Shown: piece after piece, positions 1 through 5,539 of the stretch
Layout of the letters: each line of letters starts with the position of its first letter
Position numbering within the stretch: position 1 is the stretch's first letter
Source of the DNA: Chloroflexota bacterium
GTDB taxonomy: Bacteria > Chloroflexota > Anaerolineae > Anaerolineales > UBA4823
Assembly (NCBI GenBank): GCA_021849525.1
Contig: JAJZSS010000062.1
Coordinates: 1-7,556, forward strand
DNA length: 7,556 bases
Direction: 5' to 3'
The notes under the pieces: generated by a model
Seen by the model: only the letters and a program-made list of their open reading frames with translations
Told to the model about the DNA's origin: nothing
Databases searched by the model: none
Translations under genes and position numbers: made by a program

Positions 1-580
1 AGACCTCAGTCAGGTTCTTCCAGTCTTCGGCGGTAAGTTCGGTGTCGGATTTGAAACCTTTATTGTGCTTGTAGGCTTCCAGGGGATCTTCGAATGCCTC
101 GTCGTCAATTCCCAGTACAACTGAGCCGAACATCTGCACCAGGCGGCGGTACGAGTCGTATACGAAGCGCTCGTCCCCGGTCAGCTTGATCATCCCGGCG
201 GCGGTCGCGTCGTTCAGGCCGATGTTGAGCACGGTATCCATCATGCCCGGCATCGAGAACTTGGCGCCGGAGCGGCAGGAAACCAGCAAAGGATTCTCTG
301 GATCGCCGAATTTCTTTCCGGTCAGGTTTTCGACCTGTTTCAGCGCATCCAGCTCTTGCTCCCACATTCCGGCGGGGAATTTCTCGCCCTCTGCCAGGTA
401 GGCATTACAGGCGGCGGTGGTCACAGTGAATCCGGGGGGAACCGGCAGACCGATGCGAGTCATATCCGCCAGGTTGGCGCCTTTACCACCCAGCAGGGCG
501 CGGACATCGTCCCATTTACCGCCAACTTCTTTCTCTGCTTCATTCACTTCTTCAAAAAGGAAAACCCACTTCTTATCCAT
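1..580 (-). CDS. ppdK: Pyruvate, phosphate dikinase, N-terminal part (runs off left edge)
   Basis: PPDK interconverts pyruvate + ATP + Pi and PEP + AMP + PPi in the cytoplasm. It works glycolytically or gluconeogenically and is common in anaerobes. Only the first 193 codons are present; the family is usually about 870-900 aa, so most of the protein lies beyond position 1. Seen: the protein opens MDKKWVFLFEE; a glycine-rich loop GGKGANLADM is at about residues 31-40, then GLPVPPGFTVTT at 44-55. The PPDK signature SCRSGAKFSMPGMMDTVLN is at about 101-119, with Arg103 expected to contact ATP. This is the nucleotide-binding ATP-grasp (PPDK_N) domain; the phosphohistidine and PEP-binding domains are off-window. 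The start ATG (580-578) has AGGAGA about 6 nt upstream. The gene is divergent from the ribosomal protein operon. A PEP synthase is less likely because the MPGMMDTVLN signature is PPDK-type. Confidence 0.95.
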   Translation of the reverse strand, partial: MDKKWVFLFEEVNEAEKEVGGKWDDVRALLGGKGANLADMTRIGLPVPPGFTVTTAACNAYLAEGEKFPAGMWEQELDALKQVENLTGKKFGDPENPLLVSCRSGAKFSMPGMMDTVLNIGLNDATAAGMIKLTGDERFVYDSYRRLVQMFGSVVLGIDDEAFEDPLEAYKHNKGFKSDTELTAEDWKNLTEV

Positions 581-604
581 ATCTTTTCTCCTGATTAGGG
601 TTGT

Positions 605-613
605 ATAATAGCA
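605..613 (-). promoter_or_regulatory. Candidate extended -10 promoter for ppdK
   Basis: Read on the minus strand, this is TGC followed by TATTAT, an extended -10 pattern about 25 nt upstream of the ppdK ATG. It would leave a leader under 20 nt that includes the AGGAGA ribosome site. No good -35 lies 16-18 bp upstream, so the call is weak. The same bases contain TATAAT on the plus strand (604-609), also without a -35. Confidence 0.3.
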
Positions 614-683
614 ACAATCCAACGAAATAGTTTACCATAAAACCCCTGCCAGCATTTGAGGAATGGGATCTTGCTCACCGAAT

Positions 684-713
684 TCTATATTGCCCGAAAG
701 GGAGCACGCCCAA
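684..713 (-). promoter_or_regulatory. Alternative candidate promoter for ppdK
   Basis: On the minus strand, TTGGGC (713-708) is separated by 18 bp from TATAGA (689-684). It would give a leader of roughly 100 nt before the ppdK start. It matches sigma70 elements only in part and competes with the nearer extended -10 candidate. Confidence 0.25.
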
Positions 714-723
714 AACTCCTCTG

Positions 724-752
724 TTGACAGGACTCTTTAACCCCGGTATAAT
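724..752 (+). promoter_or_regulatory. Perfect-consensus sigma70 promoter for rplU-rpmA-rpmE
   Basis: TTGACA at 724-729 and TATAAT at 747-752 are both exact consensus hexamers with the optimal 17-bp spacer. Transcription should start near 759. The promoter faces the ribosomal protein operon, in keeping with its need for strong expression. It is the strongest promoter-like sequence I see in the window. Confidence 0.85.
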
Positions 753-758
753 ACCGTC

Positions 759-897
759 CGCACTCTAGCCCCGGCTGTAAGCTGCTGGGGCGCTATTCTG
801 TATCCCCAACTTCCCCGCACACGGGCGCTTCGTCAGGGAATACCAGTTACCTGCTCAAATGCGCGTGGCGTGTGGTGAAGTGAAGCTTGGAGAAAAA
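759..897 (+). promoter_or_regulatory. Structured 5' leader of the L21-L27-L31 operon
   Basis: About 139 nt separate the predicted transcription start from the rplU ATG, long for a bacterial leader. Two hairpins are visible. A larger one at about 766-795 pairs TAGCCCC with GGGGCGCTA (one bulge), with a small inner GCT/AGC hairpin. A smaller one at 814-825 pairs CCCG with CGGG around a CACA loop. Neither is followed by a U-tract, so this is not an obvious terminator or attenuator. Leaders of ribosomal protein operons often bind one of their own products; by analogy this could be an autoregulatory site, but I do not recognise it as a known leader family. Confidence 0.4.
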
Positions 898-1215
898 ATG
901 AAATATGCTATTGTCGAAGATGGCGGTAAGCAGTACCGCTGCGTGGAGGGAGCCACAATCGATGTGGACCTCTTCTCTGCCGAACCGGGCGAACAGGTCG
1001 ATCTGGAACGCGTCCTGCTCGTTGCCGATGGTGATGATGTGATGGTAGGTACGCCGCTGGTCGAGGGCGCCAAGATCCAGGCGACTGTCGTGGACCAGGT
1101 CAAGGGCCCCAAGTTGGTGGTGTTCAAATACAAGCCGAAAAAACGCATTCGCGTTAAGACCGGTCATCGCCAGAAATATACTCGCCTGCAGATCGACTCG
1201 ATCGTGCTGAAATAA
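898..1215 (+). CDS. rplU: Large ribosomal subunit protein bL21
   Basis: L21 is a 23S rRNA-binding structural protein of the 50S subunit. The 105-aa product is close to the usual length of about 103. It starts [15 protein letters not shown], typical of L21, contains [15 protein letters not shown] in the middle, and ends with the family signature [19 protein letters not shown] at about residues 76-94, the basic rRNA-binding part. The ATG at 898 is preceded by GGAGA (889-893). An in-frame ATG at 859 would add 13 residues that L21 proteins lack, and it has no good ribosome site, so 898 is preferred. It is first in the rplU-rpmA-rpmE operon, 13 nt before rpmA. Confidence 0.97.
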   Translation: MKYAIVEDGGKQYRCVEGATIDVDLFSAEPGEQVDLERVLLVADGDDVMVGTPLVEGAKIQATVVDQVKGPKLVVFKYKPKKRIRVKTGHRQKYTRLQIDSIVLK

Positions 1216-1228
1216 GAGGAAGGTATCC

Positions 1229-1510
1229 ATGGCACACAAAAAAGGTGGCGGCTCGAGCCGCAATGGTCGTGATAGTCAGGGTCAGCGCCTGGGCGTGAAG
1301 AAATTCGGCGGGCAGGTGGTCCGCTCTGGGAATATTTTGGTTCGCCAGCGCGGGACTCGGATTAAACCAGGCAAGAACGTTGGCCTGGGTAGAGATGATA
1401 CATTGTTTGCGACCGCAGACGGCGTTGTAGTCTATGAGACCGTCCGGGACGATCGCAAACGCGTTTCCGTTTTAGAGGTATCTGAGGTCGTTGCAGAAAA
1501 GAGCGAATGA
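1229..1510 (+). CDS. rpmA: Large ribosomal subunit protein bL27
   Basis: L27 lies by the peptidyl-transferase centre, where its flexible N-terminus reaches toward the P-site tRNA. The 93-aa product begins [20 protein letters not shown], the canonical L27 N-terminus. The core [15 protein letters not shown] and the GVGRD-like segment [11 protein letters not shown] follow, with a slightly longer acidic C-terminal tail. There is no N-terminal extension with a cleavage site of the kind that Prp processes in Firmicutes, and no prp gene lies between rplU and rpmA. The ribosome site AGGAAGG (1217-1223) sits about 5 nt before the ATG. The stop codon is one base from the rpmE start, which suggests translational coupling. 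Confidence 0.97.
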   Translation: MAHKKGGGSSRNGRDSQGQRLGVKKFGGQVVRSGNILVRQRGTRIKPGKNVGLGRDDTLFATADGVVVYETVRDDRKRVSVLEVSEVVAEKSE

Positions 1511-1511
1511 G

Positions 1512-1985
1512 ATGAAAAAGGATATCCATCCAACATACTACACCGATGCCAAGGTGATTTGCGCCTGCGGCAACACCTGGAACACCGGTTCCACCCGTAA
1601 GGTCATCCAGACTGACGTATGCTACAAGTGCCACCCCTTCTTCACAGGTGAGCAGCGCATCGTTGACACGGAAGGCCAGGTTGATCGCTTCTATAAGAAG
1701 CTCCAGGCGCGCGAGCAGTACCTGAGTGATGTTGAAACCCGTGCCACCGCCCGTACTTCCCTGGACCGCCATATTTCCGAGCTTGAGCTTGGCCCTCGCC
1801 CAACCGACAGCCTGACCAAAGCCGGCATCAACACCGTCGGCGATATAATGGCAAAAATGGCGAATGGTGAAGCTGCCATTCTGGCGATCGAAGGCTTTGG
1901 CCGTAAATCGCTGGCAGATTTGAAGAAGCGCTTGCGCCAATTCGGCTACGAGCTGCCCGAAGCTGCGGAAGAAATCACCGTCTAG
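1512..1985 (+). CDS. rpmE: bL31 ribosomal protein fused to an RNA polymerase alpha-CTD-like domain
   Basis: Residues 1 to about 66 are a complete zinc-type L31: [10 protein letters not shown] opening, metal ligands Cys17, Cys19, Cys37 and Cys40, and the [13 protein letters not shown] and VDRFYKK signatures. L31 sits near the central protuberance and contributes to bridges with the 30S head. Standard L31 ends there at about 70 aa; this one is 157 aa. After a charged, Ala/Arg-rich linker (about 67-87), residues 88-150 read like the RNA polymerase alpha C-terminal domain: [22 protein letters not shown], then [15 protein letters not shown]. Compared from memory with E. coli alpha-CTD, the equivalents of R265, G296, K298 and S299 are kept (R96, G130, K132, S133). 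N268 and K271 are replaced by D99 and T102, so DNA binding may be altered. There is no frameshift or intervening stop: this is one reading frame. The start at 1512 is chosen by homology; it lies one base after the rpmA stop with only a weak ribosome site, and an in-frame ATG at 1491 would add seven residues. That the domain couples ribosome and polymerase, or binds nucleic acid, is inference. Confidence 0.92.
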   Translation: MKKDIHPTYYTDAKVICACGNTWNTGSTRKVIQTDVCYKCHPFFTGEQRIVDTEGQVDRFYKKLQAREQYLSDVETRATARTSLDRHISELELGPRPTDSLTKAGINTVGDIMAKMANGEAAILAIEGFGRKSLADLKKRLRQFGYELPEAAEEITV

Positions 1986-2007
1986 TTTTAGGCTGGGGTA
2001 TTGATTG

Positions 2008-2040
2008 AAAGGCAGGCGCCCAAAAGCGCCTGCCTTTTTT
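2008..2040 (+). terminator. Intrinsic terminator of the rplU-rpmA-rpmE operon
   Basis: GGCAGGCGC (2011-2019) pairs perfectly with GCGCCTGCC (2026-2034) around a 6-nt loop and is followed by six T (2035-2040). Flanking AAA can pair with the first T residues and extend the stem to 12 bp. It begins 22 nt after the rpmE stop. Confidence 0.95.
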
Positions 2041-2074
2041 ATCGCCTGCCCGCCCTTCTGAGCTGATTAATCAA

Positions 2075-2104
2075 TTGGCGCTGGCGACCTGCAGGCGGTA
2101 AAAT
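2075..2104 (+). promoter_or_regulatory. Probable sigma70 promoter for tdk-hpt-cca
   Basis: TTGGCG (2075-2080) and TAAAAT (2099-2104) are separated by 18 bp, just after the upstream terminator and about 30 bp before the tdk start. A perfect 10-bp palindrome TGATTAATCA (2064-2073) abuts the -35 and might be a regulator site, but it is short and AT-rich. Confidence 0.5.
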
Positions 2105-2124
2105 AGGGCATCTATCCCCCATTT

Positions 2125-2130
2125 GAGGAG
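2125..2130 (+). promoter_or_regulatory. Ribosome binding site that fixes the tdk start
   Basis: GAGGAG lies 4 nt before the ATG at 2135. It excludes an in-frame TTG at 2123, which would overlap this site and has no ribosome site of its own. Confidence 0.8.
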
Positions 2131-2134
2131 TTCT

Positions 2135-2707
2135 ATGAAACACCATACCGGCTCAATTGAAGTCATCACCGGCTCGATGTTCAGCGGGAAGACCGACGAG
2201 TTGATTCGCCGTCTGCGCCGCGCCACGATTGCTCGCCAGAAGGTGCAGGTCTTCAAGCCTTTGATCGATAACCGTTTTTCTGTGGAAAAAGTTACCTCGC
2301 ACGCCGGGGGAGAGTTTGCTGCCATCCCCGTCCAGTCCGCTCAGGATATTCTGGGGTTGTTGGACCCCATGACAACCGTGGTGGCAATCGATGAAGCCCA
2401 GTTTTTTGACGCGGCTGTTATCCAATTAGCCCAGGACCTGGCAGATCGCGGGCTGCGGGTAATCGTTGCCGGATTGGATACCGATTTCCGCAGCGAGCCT
2501 TTCGGCCCTATGCCCACCCTGATGGCCAAGGCCGAGATTGTCGATAAGCTGCATGCCATCTGCATGGTGTGTGGCGAGCCAGCCAGCCGCACCCAGCGCC
2601 TGGTCAACGGGCAGCCAGCCTATTATGATGATCCGGTGGTCATTGTGGGCGCATCCGAGATGTATGAAGCGCGTTGCCGCCAGCACCACGAAGTCCCCCG
2701 AAAGTAA
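2135..2707 (+). CDS. tdk: Thymidine kinase (type II, zinc-binding)
   Basis: The enzyme phosphorylates thymidine (and deoxyuridine) with ATP to dTMP in the pyrimidine salvage pathway, as a cytosolic tetramer in this family. The 190-aa product matches the usual length of about 190-205. Visible motifs are the P-loop GSMFSGKT at residues 13-20, the Walker B/catalytic segment IDEAQFF at 85-91 with Glu87 as expected catalytic base, and [14 protein letters not shown] at 113-126. The zinc site comprises Cys143, Cys146, Cys181 and His184. A lasso-type substrate loop lies between about 147 and 180. All key residues are intact. It is the first gene of an operon with hpt (11-nt gap) and cca. Confidence 0.96.
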   Translation: MKHHTGSIEVITGSMFSGKTDELIRRLRRATIARQKVQVFKPLIDNRFSVEKVTSHAGGEFAAIPVQSAQDILGLLDPMTTVVAIDEAQFFDAAVIQLAQDLADRGLRVIVAGLDTDFRSEPFGPMPTLMAKAEIVDKLHAICMVCGEPASRTQRLVNGQPAYYDDPVVIVGASEMYEARCRQHHEVPRK

Positions 2708-2718
2708 AGAGGTGTATC

Positions 2719-3273
2719 GTGCAGGACTATGAAGAATATTTAGATGAAATCTTGATCAGCGAACAGGATCTGCAGGAGCGGATTGCCGGGCTTGGTGCGC
2801 AGATCACCGAAGATTACCGGGGGCATAAGCTGCACTTGATCTGCATATTGCGCGGCGGGGTGATGTTTCTTACCGACTTAATGCGCTCGATCAAGATTCC
2901 CACCACGATTGATTTCATGGCGGTTTCATCCTACGGCAATAACCGGCAGAGCACCGGTCAGGTGCGCATCACCCTGGATTTAAAAGACAATATCCAGGAC
3001 CGGGACGTGCTGCTGGTAGAGGATATCGTCGATAGCGGTTACACGATCGCCTCGGTTTTAGATTTCCTGCAAACCCGCCATCCCAAAAGTCTGAAGGTCT
3101 GCGCCTTGCTGAATAAGCCTGAACGCCGCGAGGTGGAAGTGCCGATCGATTACTGCGGTTTTGATATCCCCAATAAATTTGTATTTGGTTACGGTCTGGA
3201 TATCGATGAGTATCATCGCAACCTGCCATTTATCGCCAGTGTAGACCTGGAGCGCTACAAGCCTGCCGGGTGA
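2719..3273 (+). CDS. hpt: Hypoxanthine phosphoribosyltransferase
   Basis: This purine-salvage enzyme transfers the phosphoribosyl group of PRPP to hypoxanthine (usually also guanine), giving IMP/GMP. The 184-aa product is of normal length. Seen: RGG at 45-47 (pyrophosphate-binding loop), the flexible SSYG loop at 70-73, and the PRPP motif VLLVEDIVDSGYT at 97-109, with Glu101/Asp102 for ribose binding and Asp105 as expected catalytic base. LLNKPERR around Lys133 (purine contact) and NKFVFGYGLDIDEYHRNLP at 152-170 follow. The start is a GTG at 2719 with AAAGAGG just upstream. Upstream in-frame codons would run into tdk, and the next nearby ATG (2729) is out of frame. The stop is 6 nt before the next gene. 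Confidence 0.95.
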   Translation: MQDYEEYLDEILISEQDLQERIAGLGAQITEDYRGHKLHLICILRGGVMFLTDLMRSIKIPTTIDFMAVSSYGNNRQSTGQVRITLDLKDNIQDRDVLLVEDIVDSGYTIASVLDFLQTRHPKSLKVCALLNKPERREVEVPIDYCGFDIPNKFVFGYGLDIDEYHRNLPFIASVDLERYKPAG

Positions 3274-3279
3274 GCAGAT

Positions 3280-4956
3280 ATGCCGACGGAGCCTGATTCA
3301 TCTTCGGCTGAAGATGAGCGCGCGGCATATGCCGGGCGCTGGGTGGCGCTGGCTGGCGGACAGGTAATTGGGCAGGGCGGTACACCCGAGCAAGCCCGGC
3401 GCGCTTCTCAGGCTGCCCGCCACAAAGAATCCCTCAAGGTGGAATACGTGCCTACCTCCCGACCTTTTTCATTTTCGCCCGTGCTGGAACAGGTGCGGAA
3501 GATTGCTCCGCCTGCTGAGCCAGTTTATCTGGTTGGCGGCGCGGTGCGTGATGCCCTTTTGGGCTTACCCACTCACGATTTGGATTTTGCGCTTTCAGGT
3601 AATGTGCTGGGTCTCGCCCGCCGGGCAGCCAATCTGCTGGGTGGAGCGTATTTCCCTCTGGATGAAGAACGCCAGACAGGCCGGGTGATCCTTACGGATT
3701 ACTCCGGTCGCCGGCAGGTGCTTGATTTTGCCGCCTTGCGCGGTCCGGACCTGGAGGCCGATTTGAGGGGGCGTGATTTCACGATCAATGCGATGGCGGT
3801 CGCGCTGGATGCGCCGCAGTCTCTGCTCGATCCTACCGGCGGGGCAGCCGACCTGGCTGCAAAACGCCTGCGGGCTTGCTCTCCGACCAGCCTCGAGGAC
3901 GATCCCTTGCGCATTCTGCGCGGGGTGCGCCTGGCAGCTGCCTACCAGCTCAATATCGAGCTGTCCACCCGCAAGTTAATGCGCCAGGCAGCCGGTAAGC
4001 TGGAGCGGATTTCGCCGGAACGGGTGCGAGACGAGCTGTTCCGCATTTTGGAGGGCCGCCGCCCGGATTTGGCGATCCGGGCGCTGGATATTTTAGGTGC
4101 ACTCCCTGTCATCCTGCCGGAGACGGCATCCCTGAAAGGTGTGCTCCAATCTCCACCCCATATCCACGGCGTGTGGGAACATACCCTGGATATCCTCCAC
4201 ACCCTGGATCAGGTGTTGGAGAGCCTGCAGATCGATCACGACCCTGAAAAAGTAGGTTCCTGGGCGTTGGGATTGGTATCTATCCGCCTCGGTCGCTACC
4301 GGTCGCAGCTCCAGGAGCACTTTGCCTCCACCGCTTTGAACCTGGATCGCACGTTACGCCCACTGCTTTTCCTGGCTGCGCTTTATCACGATATTGCCAA
4401 GCCCCGAACACGGACAGTGGATGAGAACAGCCGGGTGCGCTTCTTCGAGCATGATGCGCTTGGCTCCGAGCTGGCGGCGCAGCGCGCCCAGGGATTGCAT
4501 TTAAGCAACCCCGAAATGGAGCGCCTGCGGACAATTATCCGCCACCATATGCGGCCCCACTTGTTGGGGCAAACTGGCAGCGAGATCACGCGCCGGGCAA
4601 TCTATCGCTTCTTCCAGGCTACCGGACCCGCCGGGGTGGATATCTGCCTGCTTTCCCTGGCAGATATCCTGGCAACCTATGGCCCCAGCCTGCCTCAGGA
4701 AGTCTGGGTCCGCCAGATCGATGTCGTGCGTACTTTGTTGGAAGCCTATTGGGAACAATCCGAGCAAAGTGTTTCTCCACCACCTTTGGTCAGCGGAAAA
4801 GACTTGCTCGATCAGTTTGGCCTCTCACCGGGTCCGCAGATCGGAAGTTTGTTGGAGCAGGTGCGTGAGGCTCAGGCGATGGGGGAGATCCAGGACAAGC
4901 AGGGAGCTTTGGAATTTGTCCGCCAGGCGTTAAATTCGCTTCCGCCGGCGAACTAA
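3280..4956 (+). CDS. cca: CCA tRNA nucleotidyltransferase / poly(A) polymerase family protein with HD domain and extra N-terminal domain
   Basis: Class II tRNA nucleotidyltransferases add or repair the 3' CCA of tRNA. At 558 aa this one is long. Residues about 15-58 form a small extra domain (AGRWVALAGGQVIGQGGT, then an Ala/Arg helix, ending VEYVP) that looks like DUF5678. The nucleotidyltransferase core follows: LVGGAVRDALLG at 84-95, catalytic Asp100 and Asp102 in HDLDFAL, a third acidic Asp149 in QVLDFA, RDFTINAM at 165-172, and EDDPLRILRGVR at 206-217 (nucleotide-selecting region). A C-terminal HD phosphohydrolase-type domain carries candidate metal ligands His301, His370-Asp371 (YHDIAKP), His422/His423 and Asp462, as in E. 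coli Cca. Whether it adds CCA, only A or only CC cannot be decided by eye; a poly(A) polymerase is the main alternative. The start ATG is 6 nt after the hpt stop with a weak ribosome site, so coupling with hpt is likely. It is the last gene before an intrinsic terminator. Confidence 0.9.
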   Translation: MPTEPDSSSAEDERAAYAGRWVALAGGQVIGQGGTPEQARRASQAARHKESLKVEYVPTSRPFSFSPVLEQVRKIAPPAEPVYLVGGAVRDALLGLPTHDLDFALSGNVLGLARRAANLLGGAYFPLDEERQTGRVILTDYSGRRQVLDFAALRGPDLEADLRGRDFTINAMAVALDAPQSLLDPTGGAADLAAKRLRACSPTSLEDDPLRILRGVRLAAAYQLNIELSTRKLMRQAAGKLERISPERVRDELFRILEGRRPDLAIRALDILGALPVILPETASLKGVLQSPPHIHGVWEHTLDILHTLDQVLESLQIDHDPEKVGSWALGLVSIRLGRYRSQLQEHFASTALNLDRTLRPLLFLAALYHDIAKPRTRTVDENSRVRFFEHDALGSELAAQRAQGLHLSNPEMERLRTIIRHHMRPHLLGQTGSEITRRAIYRFFQATGPAGVDICLLSLADILATYGPSLPQEVWVRQIDVVRTLLEAYWEQSEQSVSPPPLVSGKDLLDQFGLSPGPQIGSLLEQVREAQAMGEIQDKQGALEFVRQALNSLPPAN

Positions 4957-4981
4957 TCGATCAGATCATCTGTAGATGGTC

Positions 4982-5023
4982 AATTGCCCTCCCCGATATT
5001 GTGTTGGGAAGGGCAATTTTTTT
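4982..5023 (+). terminator. Intrinsic terminator of tdk-hpt-cca
   Basis: AATTGCCCT (4982-4990) pairs with AGGGCAATT (5010-5018). The stem continues after one mismatch with CCC (4992-4994) against GGG (5006-5008), leaving an 11-nt loop. The run of T (5017-5023) follows on the plus strand. There is no matching U-tract on the other side, so it should act poorly on the converging minus-strand gene that ends at 5042. Confidence 0.9.
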
Positions 5024-5041
5024 GTGTCGTTTAAACCAATA

Positions 5042-5338
5042 TCAGGGAAAGATTTCGGTCAAGAAAGGCTGGTAAAAGCACCGGCAGCCATTGGCGTGCG
5101 AGCAGCCTTCTACAGGCAGGTGAGGCACCTGGTCTTTGGGGTAGGCGCCTTCCATTTCACGGCAAGCCGGGCAGCACTTATCCGAGACAACCAGGCGCAC
5201 GTAGCGAACACGGGAATTATCCTGGAATTTTCTCAGCGCAACCGCAGTTTCAGAAGTTTCGTCCAGATCAGCCTGGCAGTTAATACAGTTGTGTGCCGAG
5301 TCTGGAGATTGTGCATGGCAGTTCGAACAGGTTTGCAA
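5042..5338 (-). CDS. Small cysteine-rich zinc-ribbon protein, function unknown
   Basis: I do not recognise this 98-aa protein. Its N-terminus is a four-Cys zinc ribbon: CSNC at 4-7 and CINC at 18-21. An acidic linker leads to a second cysteine cluster: Cys55, Cys56 and Cys59 in CCPACREMEGAYP, then Cys79, Cys85 and Cys87 ending in GCRCFYQPFL, with His73 and His81 between. The second half resembles in outline the CPxCxxxxG...P.H..CRC pattern of phage Mu gpF-like minor head proteins, but no other phage gene is nearby, so a free-standing metal-binding fold is the safer description. There is no signal peptide or membrane segment. The start is a TTG (5338-5336) with AGGAGGT five nt upstream; no in-frame ATG is near. 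It is monocistronic and converges on the cca operon. Confidence 0.82.
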   Translation of the reverse strand: MQTCSNCHAQSPDSAHNCINCQADLDETSETAVALRKFQDNSRVRYVRLVVSDKCCPACREMEGAYPKDQVPHLPVEGCSHANGCRCFYQPFLTEIFP

Positions 5339-5343
5339 GCTGG

Positions 5344-5350
5344 ACCTCCT
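5344..5350 (-). promoter_or_regulatory. Strong ribosome binding site for the TTG start of the cysteine-rich gene
   Basis: AGGAGGT on the minus strand, five nt from the TTG at 5338. It is the strongest Shine-Dalgarno match I noticed in the window and is the main reason to accept a TTG start. Confidence 0.8.
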
Positions 5351-5365
5351 GTGAAGATTTTCTTT

Positions 5366-5393
5366 ATTCTAATCGAACTGGCGGCAGGTTCAA
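5366..5393 (-). promoter_or_regulatory. Promoter for the cysteine-rich protein gene
   Basis: On the minus strand TTGAAC (5393-5388) and TAGAAT (5371-5366) are 16 bp apart. Transcription would start near 5359, about 20 nt before the TTG start, with the AGGAGGT site inside the leader. Confidence 0.6.
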
Positions 5394-5467
5394 GGGGGAA
5401 AAACTACGGCGGATTTCGGATCAGCCGGTCAGAGCTGGCACTAACCCTGCATCTGAAGGCTATGGGT

Positions 5468-5494
5468 GATTAAAAGGCCAGATTAAAAGGCCAG
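5468..5494. repeat. 13-bp tandem duplication
   Basis: GATTAAAAGGCCA occurs twice back to back (5468-5480 and 5481-5493), and the next base, G5494, continues the match. It lies immediately downstream (minus-strand sense) of the receiver gene's hairpin and so duplicates the T-rich stretch after it. Confidence 0.9.
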
Positions 5495-5521
5495 CCGCCT
5501 GGCGTTACTCCAGGCGGCTGG
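5481..5521 (-). terminator. Hairpin terminator of the receiver gene
   Basis: A perfect 12-bp inverted repeat, CCAGCCGCCTGG (5491-5502) and CCAGGCGGCTGG (5510-5521), encloses a 7-nt loop, 18 bp after the stop of the minus-strand receiver gene. In that direction it is followed by CCTTTTAATC, then a second CCTTTTAATC from the tandem duplication. The U-tract is short and offset by CC, so efficiency is uncertain. Confidence 0.7.
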
Positions 5522-5539
5522 AACGAAAGGAGAATCCCT

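Noticed and set aside
604..609. Plus-strand TATAAT as a second promoter for rplU
   Set aside because: No acceptable -35 hexamer lies 16-18 bp upstream, and the consensus promoter at 724-752 is nearer and far better.
859..897. In-frame ATG at 859 as the start of rplU
   Set aside because: It adds 13 residues absent from L21 proteins and lacks a good ribosome site; ATG 898 has GGAGA upstream and gives the canonical [13 protein letters not shown] start.
847..1263. Open frame of 138 codons on the minus strand
   Set aside because: It lies antisense to rplU, shows no recognisable motif, and is explained by the codon composition of the true gene.
1362..1940. Open frame of 192 codons on the minus strand
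   Set aside because: It is antisense to rpmA and rpmE, both certain by homology; no motif or ribosome site supports it.
5042..5203. Prophage remnant, suggested by the gpF-like CRC motif of the cysteine-rich protein
   Set aside because: No capsid, terminase, integrase, att-like repeat or tRNA is nearby, and the gene has an intact promoter and ribosome site among core genes.
4976..5473. Open frame of 165 codons on the plus strand opposite the cysteine-rich gene
   Set aside because: It begins inside the cca terminator and reads through the promoter of the opposite gene. The minus-strand frame has a promoter, AGGAGGT and paired CxxC motifs, so it is the real one.
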